Origin: CAYSAA01 sp964428905
GTDB lineage: Bacteria > Atribacterota > Phoenicimicrobiia > Phoenicimicrobiales > Stramentimicrobiaceae
Direction: 5' to 3'
Assembly (NCBI GenBank): GCA_964428905.1
Contig: CAYSAA010000031.1
Coordinates: forward strand, 1-7,983
DNA length: 7,983 nucleotides
The notes beneath the pieces are model-generated. The model saw nothing but the letters and a program-made list of their open reading frames with translations, was not told where the DNA came from and ran no database searches. This document shows, piece after piece, positions 1 to 5,237 of this stretch (position 1 is its first letter; every line of letters starts with the position of its first letter). The translations under genes and the position numbers were made by a program.

Positions 1-557
1 ACCAGAGACTGTTCTTTAATTCCTAAACCCATTTCTCCGGTAGTGTATACATCCTGGCATATTTGTCTGCTCTCTTTGATCTCTAAAAATTCAGTACCAT
101 ATTCTCTTATATTTTCTTTGAAATGTAGGGGAAATGATTGAGTTATATATACCGTTACATCTGGATTTTCCCGCAGAAAGTCATCCAATCCTCCTACATG
201 ATCTCCGTGAATATGAGAAAGAACTACTAAATCTACTTCTTCATGCACAATTGCCAGTGCTTTCATATTATTCAATAAAGTATTGCCATCTCCACCTGTA
301 TCAAAGAGAATTGTTTTCTCTGTGCCCTTTACTACACAGGAAAACCCCCAGGAAGTTTTCAATCCTGGTTTAAATAAATAGTTATCATAAATTACTCTAA
401 TTTCTATTCCCTGGGAATTGATATGATTCTTGTTTTCTTTAGCAAACCCTTCCCGAATACTCGTATTAGATGAACTGAGACGTAAATTAGACATTGACAT
501 TGCCCACACAAAACATACCGTCAGGATCAGTAACAGCAATAAATTAATTTTATTCAA
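1..557 (-). CDS. MBL-fold metallohydrolase, exported or membrane-anchored (3' end cut by window edge)
   Basis: This open frame runs off the left edge, so only the first 185 codons are present. It starts with TTG, chosen because GGGAGGT lies 8 nt upstream and no ATG fits. Residues 1-23 form a short basic tip and a long Leu-rich hydrophobic stretch, a signal peptide or anchor; there is no good lipobox. A metallo-beta-lactamase domain follows: a strand with LFDTGGDG near residue 84, then VLSHIHGDHVGG, the HxHxDH di-metal motif, with H115, H117, D119 and H120. The arrangement (Trp-Gly-Phe-Ser, then a short spacer to the FDTG) resembles the subfamily often annotated as dihydropterin ribofuranosyl-aminobenzene phosphate synthase-like hydrolases. 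The substrate is unknown and that family name should not be read as function. It sits 39 bp downstream of the SDR gene on the same strand, so the two are probably co-transcribed. The fold call is firm; the role is not. Confidence 0.85.
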   Translation of the reverse strand, partial: MNKINLLLLLILTVCFVWAMSMSNLRLSSSNTSIREGFAKENKNHINSQGIEIRVIYDNYLFKPGLKTSWGFSCVVKGTEKTILFDTGGDGNTLLNNMKALAIVHEEVDLVVLSHIHGDHVGGLDDFLRENPDVTVYITQSFPLHFKENIREYGTEFLEIKESRQICQDVYTTGEMGLGIKEQSL

Positions 558-565
558 CTTGGTAC

Positions 566-572
566 ACCTCCC
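566..572 (-). promoter_or_regulatory. Ribosome binding site that fixes the TTG start of the MBL hydrolase
   Basis: On the minus strand this reads GGGAGGT, a near-perfect Shine-Dalgarno, 8 nt before the TTG at 557-555. It is the main support for a TTG start of the truncated hydrolase gene. Confidence 0.7.
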
Positions 573-596
573 TAAAACAAAGGTTTTGAAATACTA

Positions 597-1427
597 TTAG
601 CCATAATATTTGCTGATTAATCTCAAGGCAATGGCCTCGGGAATCAATGGCTTCAAACCAATGATGGTAGAACTGGGACCAATACGATATCGTAATCGCG
701 GAGAAGGTGACTTAATAATTTTTTCAATTAAATCGGCAAGTTTTTCCGGAGATTCGCCTTTTCTTTCCGCTTTTTCCACTTCCTTAATAACATGCGAAAA
801 TCGTGGCCAATAAACTGAACTCTGTTGACATTTTTTGGCAATTTTCCGATGATCAGTTAATGGGGTATTAAAATCACCAGGCTCAACTAGGGATACCTTA
901 ATATTAAAAGGTTCCAGCTCTAAACGGAGGGCTTCTGTATATCCTTCCAGAGCATATTTAGTGGCTGCATAAAATCCCTGGAAAGGTATACCGACCAGAC
1001 CTATAAGAGAACTGATATTGATTATTTTCCCTTCACCCCGTTTTCTCATAACAGGGATTACTTGCTGACAAACCCGGTGAACCCCGAAAAAATTGGTGTT
1101 AAAAGTCTGCTGTACCTCTTCTATAGAGGTATCTTCAATGCTCCCTGCCAAACTGTAGCCTACACTATTGATAACCACATCAATCTGACCGGCAATTTTG
1201 AGTACCTGTTTTAATGCCTTTTTAACCGACAAGGAAGAATCAACATTCATTTCGAGCATTTGAAAACTTCCTTGATAAGTCTTTAAATGATTTGTTTTAA
1301 ATTCCTTTGGGTGACGGCTTGTGCCAAATACTCGATAACCATCCCGAACCAATCTGCGAACAAAAGCCTGTCCAAACCCGCCGGATGCACCGACAATCAA
1401 AATTACCTTAGAACCTAATTTCCCCAT
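597..1427 (-). CDS. Short-chain dehydrogenase/reductase (SDR) family oxidoreductase
   Basis: This is a 276-residue classical SDR, a soluble NAD(P)H-dependent oxidoreductase with a Rossmann fold. The nucleotide-binding glycine motif GASGGFG is at residues 13-19. An Arg at the end of the second strand (TSR, residues 36-38) is a feature usually linked to NADP(H) preference. NSVG at 87-90 replaces the common NNAG. The catalytic tetrad is visible as N112, S140 (in NISS), Y153 and K157 (YAATK), and the EPG loop after strand 6 is at 182-184. Length is at the upper end for classical SDRs; the last 70 residues contain a basic, Pro-rich segment that probably caps the substrate pocket. The ATG start has GGAG 6 nt upstream. 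The substrate cannot be told from sequence. The gene lies directly upstream of the MBL-hydrolase gene and probably shares its transcript. Confidence 0.92.
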   Translation of the reverse strand: MGKLGSKVILIVGASGGFGQAFVRRLVRDGYRVFGTSRHPKEFKTNHLKTYQGSFQMLEMNVDSSLSVKKALKQVLKIAGQIDVVINSVGYSLAGSIEDTSIEEVQQTFNTNFFGVHRVCQQVIPVMRKRGEGKIINISSLIGLVGIPFQGFYAATKYALEGYTEALRLELEPFNIKVSLVEPGDFNTPLTDHRKIAKKCQQSSVYWPRFSHVIKEVEKAERKGESPEKLADLIEKIIKSPSPRLRYRIGPSSTIIGLKPLIPEAIALRLISKYYG

Positions 1428-1794
1428 TTTCTACTCCATGTCAATCCTTATTTTATATTTGAAATATCCATTGATTATACATTTCAGCAAATAAAAACCT
1501 GAGAAATAAATTTTTTAACCAAACCTATATCTCAGATTTTTATCCCGTAAGTATAGCAATAAAAAATATATCGTCAGATATTTTTTTATAATTAATATCA
1601 AGCATCAATTACTTAATTTAAAATACGAGTAGTAAAGTGAATTTTGTTCTATCTGTATTTTATTTATAGCAATATTAATCTTTCATTCATACATGCACAT
1701 ACATACTTTATAACATAAGGATTTATAAACATAATATATACTAAATATTCCCGCTATATCAGGAAGACATATGATTGCATAGAATTTTTTTATT
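1428..1794. other. AT-rich intergenic gap without a gene
   Basis: These 367 bp separate the secreted-protein gene from the SDR gene and are strongly AT-rich with stops in all frames. Besides the candidate -10 at 1474-1479, I see an all-A/T hairpin (arms about 1561-1569 and 1578-1586, loop about 8 nt) followed by a T. It could be a weak terminator but is also what random AT-rich DNA gives. I see no RNA gene, riboswitch or transposon end here. Confidence 0.6.
1474..1479 (-). promoter_or_regulatory. Candidate -10 element for the SDR-hydrolase unit
   Basis: On the minus strand this is TATAAT, preceded by TG, about 47 bp before the SDR start codon. No convincing -35 hexamer lies 16-18 bp upstream, so the promoter is plausible only by position and by the perfect -10. 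In AT-rich DNA such matches arise by chance. Confidence 0.3.
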
Positions 1795-1808
1795 TTATGA
1801 TTCTATGC
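1777..1808. repeat. Inverted repeat spanning the stop codon of the secreted-protein gene
   Basis: GCATAGAA at 1777-1784 and TTCTATGC at 1801-1808 are perfect 8-bp arms with a 16-nt T-rich loop (one further A-T pair possible). The minus-strand stop codon at 1797-1795 lies in the loop. No T-run follows the hairpin on either strand, so it is not a standard intrinsic terminator; it may protect the 3' end of the mRNA or be chance. Confidence 0.4.
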
Positions 1809-2241
1809 TGAAGTCTTTTACCGCTAGCAGAATATTGTCAACAGAAATCCTTATTTTCCAGTCACCTAACAGGTTTGCCGCATAGTGATCTTGAATGTTA
1901 ATCCAATACCAAGTCCGGTAATTTTTATAATCTCCTGCTTCCATTTGTATCTCACCGACATGATATATTTTTCCTTCTGGATCCACCCATTCCCAGGTAA
2001 TCATAAATGGTTCTTGAGATTGATAAGTAAAACGTATCCAGGAGACGGCTTTTTCATCCCACACACGAAAAGAGGTGGTTTCAAAGACCGGTTCCTTTTC
2101 CTCAACATCTTTACACAAAACCGCTTTACTCAGATATTGAGATTCCTGGATTACTTCTTCTGCCTGGGTAATGAACGGTAAAAACAAACCTATCAATAGT
2201 AGAAGATATAAAGTTAAGCTAAAAATATTTCTATTTTTCAT
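1795..2241 (-). CDS. Secreted Trp-rich protein of unknown function
   Basis: The product is a 148-residue exported protein. The chosen ATG has GGAGG 5 nt upstream; an in-frame TTG four codons earlier overlaps that Shine-Dalgarno and is rejected. Residues 1-27 are a classical signal peptide: basic start, Leu-rich core, and a likely signal peptidase I site after TQA (27), followed by EE. The mature part of about 120 residues has one Cys (C43) and seven Trp (61, 68, 83, 85, 111, 113, 128), with the pattern W-x-W-V-D-P-x-G-K near 83-91 and G-D-W-K-I-x-I near 126-132. This alternation of aromatic strands and turns suggests a small beta-sandwich, loosely like the DUF2914 type of exported domain (G-x-W near the end, then D and a final F-x-I strand). 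That resemblance is from memory and weak. The gene is single, with its own promoter, divergent from the ilv operon. No function can be assigned. Confidence 0.8.
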   Translation of the reverse strand: MKNRNIFSLTLYLLLLIGLFLPFITQAEEVIQESQYLSKAVLCKDVEEKEPVFETTSFRVWDEKAVSWIRFTYQSQEPFMITWEWVDPEGKIYHVGEIQMEAGDYKNYRTWYWINIQDHYAANLLGDWKIRISVDNILLAVKDFSIES

Positions 2242-2246
2242 TTTTT

Positions 2247-2251
2247 CCTCC
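2247..2251 (-). promoter_or_regulatory. Ribosome binding site that places the start of the secreted protein at 2241
   Basis: Minus-strand GGAGG, 5 nt before the ATG at 2241-2239. The longer frame opening with TTG at 2253 would start on top of this site, so the shorter protein is preferred; it also gives a cleaner signal peptide (MKNR then the hydrophobic core). Confidence 0.75.
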
Positions 2252-2280
2252 AAAGATATTGATTTAGCATTTCTTTATTT

Positions 2281-2309
2281 ATTGTATAACTACTTTGGAT
2301 TTAATTCAA
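2281..2309 (-). promoter_or_regulatory. Candidate sigma-A type promoter of the secreted-protein gene
   Basis: On the minus strand, TTGAAT (2309-2304) and TACAAT (2286-2281) are separated by exactly 17 bp. These match the consensus hexamers at 4 and 5 of 6 positions. The -10 ends 39 bp before the start codon, leaving a short leader with the ribosome binding site. Confidence 0.45.
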
Positions 2310-2404
2310 ATTATTTGTCCTGCTCCAGAATATATCTCCAATTTGTTATTAGTATTAGTTACAAATGTGCTGGAAAATGATTTGAAAAAATTGAAAAAAT
2401 AATT

Positions 2405-2433
2405 TTGACAGTCAACTGTTTTTTTAGTAGAAT
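2405..2433 (+). promoter_or_regulatory. Strong sigma-A type promoter of the ilvBNC operon
   Basis: A perfect -35 TTGACA (2405-2410) and a 5-of-6 -10 TAGAAT (2428-2433) are spaced by 17 bp. Transcription should start near 2440, about 20 nt before the first T-box helix and roughly 540 nt before ilvB. Its strength fits a leader where control is by attenuation rather than by initiation. Confidence 0.8.
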
Positions 2434-2440
2434 GTGTAGA

Positions 2441-2719
2441 AATTAAATATTCTCAATCTCAAGAAGAAGTAAGTAAGTAGATGGAGAACTAAAGAGAGCC
2501 AGGAAACGGTGAGATCTGGCAGTTCAATTTTACTGAAGATCACTTCTTTAAAAATACCCAACACTGAATGATGCAAAAATTCAGTCGCATTTTTGTTGCG
2601 TTATGGTAATGAAGTATAAAGAAAAACTTTTTTCTTTATTGAATTAGGGTGGTACCACGAGTCCTTCGTCCCTATTTTAATGAACTACATTAAAATAGGG
2701 GGAAGGTTTTTTTATTTTT
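2441..2719 (+). promoter_or_regulatory. T-box riboswitch leader, isoleucine (AUC) specifier
   Basis: The transcript binds tRNA and lets transcription continue when the tRNA is uncharged. Stem I is well formed: the lower helix pairs AAGAAGT (2464-2470) with ACTTCTT (2542-2548); the loop-E type AGTA follows on the 5' side; GAACT/AGTTC and GCCAG/CTGGC build the upper stem with the GAGAG and GGTGAGA elements between. The specifier loop holds ATC at 2539-2541, followed by A, which reads as isoleucine; the offset GAT would be followed by C, not the usual purine. Stem II-like pairings (CTGAAT/ATTCAG near 2565-2585) and an A/T-rich Stem III near 2617-2640 come next. The diagnostic T-box AGGGTGGTACCACG is at 2646-2659 and can pair with the downstream CCCT to form the antiterminator. 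The competing terminator is listed separately. Isoleucine sensing fits the ilvBNC genes downstream. Confidence 0.95.
2663..2713 (+). terminator. Intrinsic terminator of the T-box leader
   Basis: CCCTATTTTAATG (2670-2682) pairs perfectly with 2688-2700 over 13 bp around the loop AACTA. The outer CCTTC/GAAGG (2663-2667, 2702-2706) extends the stem, and seven T follow at 2707-2713. The first arm contains the CCCT that the T-box needs for its antiterminator, so the two folds exclude each other. Confidence 0.95.
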
Positions 2720-2841
2720 GGGAGTATGCCTAGGGTTCCGTTTTACTAAAATCGTTAAAAGTCTGGACCGAGTGGCATAAAATACGTGTATATAAAAGCG
2801 TATTACACCGTGGGTAAAAAAGACCCCAGCGGTTAGGTCCC
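2720..2841 (+). promoter_or_regulatory. ykkC-family riboswitch aptamer, probably ppGpp-sensing (subtype 2a)
   Basis: A second structured element begins right after the T-box terminator. It carries the ykkC core blocks in order: CTAGGGTTCCG (2730-2740), CTGGACCGAG (2763-2772), a variable hairpin AATACG/CGTATT (2781-2786 with 2799-2804), ACACCG (2805-2810), and GGGTAAAAAAGACCC (2812-2826). A closing P1 helix is possible between GGGA plus CCTA (2720-2732) and TAGGTCCC (2834-2841). Known members of this superfamily bind guanidine (subtype 1), ppGpp (2a), PRPP (2b) or nucleoside diphosphates (2c). Location in front of ilvB points to 2a, since ppGpp riboswitches are known from branched-chain amino acid operons. 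The family call is from motif recognition and is firm; the ligand is inferred from context. The 3' strand of the core is also the first arm of the next terminator, so ligand binding should turn expression on. Confidence 0.82.
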
Positions 2842-2879
2842 CTTTACTGACTAAGAGGAACTATTCATGGGGTCTTTTT
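2817..2879 (+). terminator. Terminator (expression platform) of the ykkC-type riboswitch
   Basis: AAAAAGACCCC (2817-2827) pairs perfectly with GGGGTCTTTTT (2869-2879); the T-run forms the end of the second arm. The 41-nt interior can form weak inner pairs. GACCC (2822-2826) is also the partner of GGGT (2812-2815) inside the aptamer, which makes terminator and ligand-bound aptamer mutually exclusive. Confidence 0.88.
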
Positions 2880-2901
2880 ATATCTATATTTTTCAAATAT
2901 C

Positions 2902-2935
2902 TATCTTAAAAATGTCGAATGGTATTTTTTAGATA
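2902..2935 (+). other. A/T-rich hairpin in the ilvB 5' leader
   Basis: TATCTTAAAAAT (2902-2913) pairs with ATTTTTTAGATA (2924-2935), 11 of 12 positions, with a 10-nt loop. It lies after the second terminator and 33 nt before the ilvB ribosome binding site. No T-run follows, so it is not a third attenuator; it may affect mRNA stability or be a chance product of AT-rich DNA. Confidence 0.35.
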
Positions 2936-2968
2936 AAACATACAATTTGATCATATCATTTCTAAAAA

Positions 2969-2974
2969 AGGAGG
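2969..2974 (+). promoter_or_regulatory. Ribosome binding site that favours a TTG start for ilvB
   Basis: AGGAGG here lies only 1 nt before the ATG at 2976, too close for initiation, but 7 nt before the in-frame TTG at 2982. The TTG start also gives the usual IlvB N-terminus (Met-Lys-Leu-Ser-Gly). Confidence 0.75.
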
Positions 2975-2981
2975 GATGGAA

Positions 2982-4658
2982 TTGAAATTAAGCGGAACTG
3001 AAATTGTCGTTGAATGTCTGAAAAGAGAGAAAGTTGAGGTGGTTTTTGGGATTCCCGGCGGTGCTATTATGCCCCTCTATGATACCATAGATACAAAAGC
3101 CTCTTTCACTCATATTTTAACCAAACATGAGCAGGGTGCAGCACACGCTGCCGATGGTTATGCCAGGGCTACCGGGAATGTCGGGGTATGTTTTGCTACC
3201 TCCGGTCCGGGTGCTACCAACCTGGTAACAGGTCTGGCTAATGCCTATTTAGATTCAATACCTTTGGTTGCCTTCACCGGACAGGTAATATCACCACTCA
3301 TAGGTACAGATGCATTCCAGGAAGTTGATATTACCGGCATTACTATACCGATTACCAAGAATAATTACCTGGTGATGGATGTTAAAGATCTTGCATCAAC
3401 AATCAAAGAAGCATTTTATCTCGCCAGAACAGGCAGACCAGGACCGGTGTTAATTGACTTTCCCAAAGATGTACAAGTCGCTAAAACAGATTTTCACTAT
3501 CCGGAAAAGGACAAATATTCAGGATATCGTCCTACACTGAAAGGAAATCTAAATCAGATTAAAAAAGCAGCTAAGGCTATCCAGGAAGCCGAAAGACCAA
3601 TTATCTATGCAGGTGGCGGTGTTATAAATGCTAACGCAACCAATGAATTACAGGAATTGGTTAAAAAAGCAAAAATCCCTGTAACCACAACCTTAATGGG
3701 CTTAGGAAGCTTCCCGGAAGACCACTCTTTGTCTTTGGGGATGCTTGGTATGCACGGTTTATACAGTGCTAATTCAGCCATTAGTGAGGCAGATCTGATC
3801 ATTGCCCTGGGTACCCGATTCGATGACCGGGTTACCGGAAACACCAAGACCTTCTGCCCCCAAGCCCAATTCATTCATATTGATATTGACCCGGCAGAGA
3901 TTAGCAAGAACATCAAGACAAGTATTCCCATCGTAGGAGATGTAAAATATGTTCTGTCTAAATTATCTCAGTTAGTCGAACCCAAAAAAAATACCGAATG
4001 GCTGAATAAAATTGCTGAATTAAAGCTAAAATATCCCCTGCAATATGAGAAAGATGATCAATTAAGACCACAATATATTATCGAAAAATTGTATGAACTT
4101 ACCAAAGGAGAAGCTGTCATCGTCACAGATGTGGGTCAACACCAGATGTGGGCTGCTCAGTATTATCAATATCGTTATCCCAGAAGCTTTATTTCTTCCG
4201 GTGGACTGGGAACAATGGGCTTTGGATTACCCGCCGCAATCGGTGCGCAGATAGGCTGCCCCAAGAAAAAAGTTGTCTGCATAGCCGGAGATGGTGGCTT
4301 CCAGATGAATATTCAGGAACTGGCAACTGCTATTAAAAATCAACTACCAATTATTACCATTATTATGAATAACGGTTATCTGGGCATGGTTCGTCAATGG
4401 CAGGAACTGTTTTTTAAAAAAAGATATGCATCAACCTGCCTGGATGGGAACCCCGATTTTGCCAAGCTGGTAGAGGTTTATGGTGGCAAGGGAATTAGAG
4501 TGACTACGAAAGCCAATTTAGATTCAGCTCTTGATAAAGCATTGTCGGATAAGAAATTTGTCTTACTTGATTGCATTATCCCCCCTGAAGAAAATGTCTT
4601 CCCCATGGTTTCACCGGGGGAGGCTATTAATAAGATGTTAGGAGTGAAACAATCATGA
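2982..4658 (+). CDS. ilvB: Acetolactate (acetohydroxyacid) synthase, large catalytic subunit
   Basis: IlvB is the ThDP-, Mg- and FAD-dependent catalytic subunit of the first shared step of valine, leucine and isoleucine synthesis. It joins pyruvate-derived hydroxyethyl-ThDP to pyruvate or 2-oxobutyrate. With the TTG start the protein has 558 residues, normal for the family. The N-terminal ThDP pyrimidine domain (about 1-165) has FGIPGG near 22-27 and the catalytic Glu E50 in KHEQGAAHAADGYAR. The central FAD-type domain (about 190-325) contains the ALGTRFDDRVTG stretch. The C-terminal pyrophosphate domain (about 370-535) has the ThDP/Mg motif GDG at 436-438, ending in the metal-binding NN at 463-464. 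Nothing looks damaged. The stop codon overlaps the ilvN start (ATGA), so the two subunits are translationally coupled. Transcription is controlled by the T-box and ykkC-type elements upstream. It could in principle be a catabolic acetolactate synthase, but the ilvN-ilvC neighbours make the biosynthetic form near certain. Confidence 0.97.
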   Translation: MKLSGTEIVVECLKREKVEVVFGIPGGAIMPLYDTIDTKASFTHILTKHEQGAAHAADGYARATGNVGVCFATSGPGATNLVTGLANAYLDSIPLVAFTGQVISPLIGTDAFQEVDITGITIPITKNNYLVMDVKDLASTIKEAFYLARTGRPGPVLIDFPKDVQVAKTDFHYPEKDKYSGYRPTLKGNLNQIKKAAKAIQEAERPIIYAGGGVINANATNELQELVKKAKIPVTTTLMGLGSFPEDHSLSLGMLGMHGLYSANSAISEADLIIALGTRFDDRVTGNTKTFCPQAQFIHIDIDPAEISKNIKTSIPIVGDVKYVLSKLSQLVEPKKNTEWLNKIAELKLKYPLQYEKDDQLRPQYIIEKLYELTKGEAVIVTDVGQHQMWAAQYYQYRYPRSFISSGGLGTMGFGLPAAIGAQIGCPKKKVVCIAGDGGFQMNIQELATAIKNQLPIITIIMNNGYLGMVRQWQELFFKKRYASTCLDGNPDFAKLVEVYGGKGIRVTTKANLDSALDKALSDKKFVLLDCIIPPEENVFPMVSPGEAINKMLGVKQS

Positions 4659-5149
4659 AACATACCATTGCCATTTTAGTTAAAGATCATCCCGGAGTAC
4701 TTGCCCGGGTCTCCAGCTTGTTTAATCGAAGAAGATTTAATATCGAGAGTATTGCAGCTGGCCATTCGGAAAAAAAGGGAGTTACGCGAATTACCATTGT
4801 TACCGAAGGAGATGAAAACATTCTGGAACAGATCACCAAACAGCTCAATAAATTGGTTGATGTGCTCCGGGTAAGAGATCTACCCAGGGAAACATCAGTG
4901 GAAAGAGAATTAGCCTTAATTAAGGTAAGGACAAAATCTACCGATCAAAGAACAGAAATTATGCAGTTAATAGAAGCCTTTCGTGGACATATAGTAGATA
5001 TTGACAAACAAGCTCTTACCATTGAAATAACCGGTACTCAGGAAAAAATCAATGCCAAACTAAAATTACTTGAATCTTTTGGGATCCTGGAAATTTCTCG
5101 CACCGGTAAGATTGCCCTTTCCAGAGGAGCTCAAAGTATATTGAATTAA
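4655..5149 (+). CDS. ilvN: Acetolactate synthase, small regulatory subunit
   Basis: This 164-residue protein is the regulatory partner of IlvB; it raises catalytic activity and usually confers feedback inhibition by valine. Residues about 4-75 form an ACT domain. The early DHPGVLARV segment (11-19) holds the Gly and surrounding residues that line the effector site in this family, followed by the family motif FNIESI (28-33). Residues about 85-160 are the C-terminal small-subunit domain, ending in SFGILEISRTGKIALSRG. The length is close to that of E. coli IlvH. The start ATG overlaps the ilvB stop by 4 nt, and AGGAG lies 10 nt upstream inside the ilvB end, so equal subunit synthesis is likely. 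ilvH is an equally valid symbol; Firmicutes annotations use both. An 88-bp AT-rich spacer separates it from ilvC. Confidence 0.96.
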   Translation: MKHTIAILVKDHPGVLARVSSLFNRRRFNIESIAAGHSEKKGVTRITIVTEGDENILEQITKQLNKLVDVLRVRDLPRETSVERELALIKVRTKSTDQRTEIMQLIEAFRGHIVDIDKQALTIEITGTQEKINAKLKLLESFGILEISRTGKIALSRGAQSILN

Positions 5150-5237
5150 TATTTTAATTAACCACGAATTTCGTGAAGTCTAAAAAAGATAAATAATTGA
5201 GAATAAAAAAAACAAATTTTTAAGGAGGAATTCTATT

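Noticed and set aside
134..373. Plus-strand reading frame of 79 codons
   Set aside because: It lies antisense to the HxHxDH-bearing MBL hydrolase frame, has no ribosome binding site and its product resembles no protein I know.
1681..1705. CATACATGCACATACATAC-like short repeats
   Set aside because: Imperfect tetranucleotide similarity in AT-rich spacer; too short and irregular to call a tandem repeat or binding array.
1885..2181. Plus-strand reading frame of 98 codons
   Set aside because: It is the complement of the secreted-protein gene, which has signal peptide, ribosome binding site and promoter; this frame has none.
2171..2380. Plus-strand reading frame of 69 codons before the ilv promoter
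   Set aside because: It covers the start and promoter of the minus-strand secreted-protein gene; composition is that of translated AT-rich DNA and no ribosome binding site is seen.
3605..3874. Minus-strand reading frame of 89 codons inside ilvB
   Set aside because: Antisense to conserved IlvB coding sequence, with no start signal of its own.
5163..5175. Short palindrome CACGAATTTCGTG between ilvN and ilvC considered as a terminator
   Set aside because: Only a 5-bp stem with a 3-nt loop and no T-run after it; ilvC follows with a strong ribosome binding site and no promoter hexamers that I trust, so the operon most likely continues.
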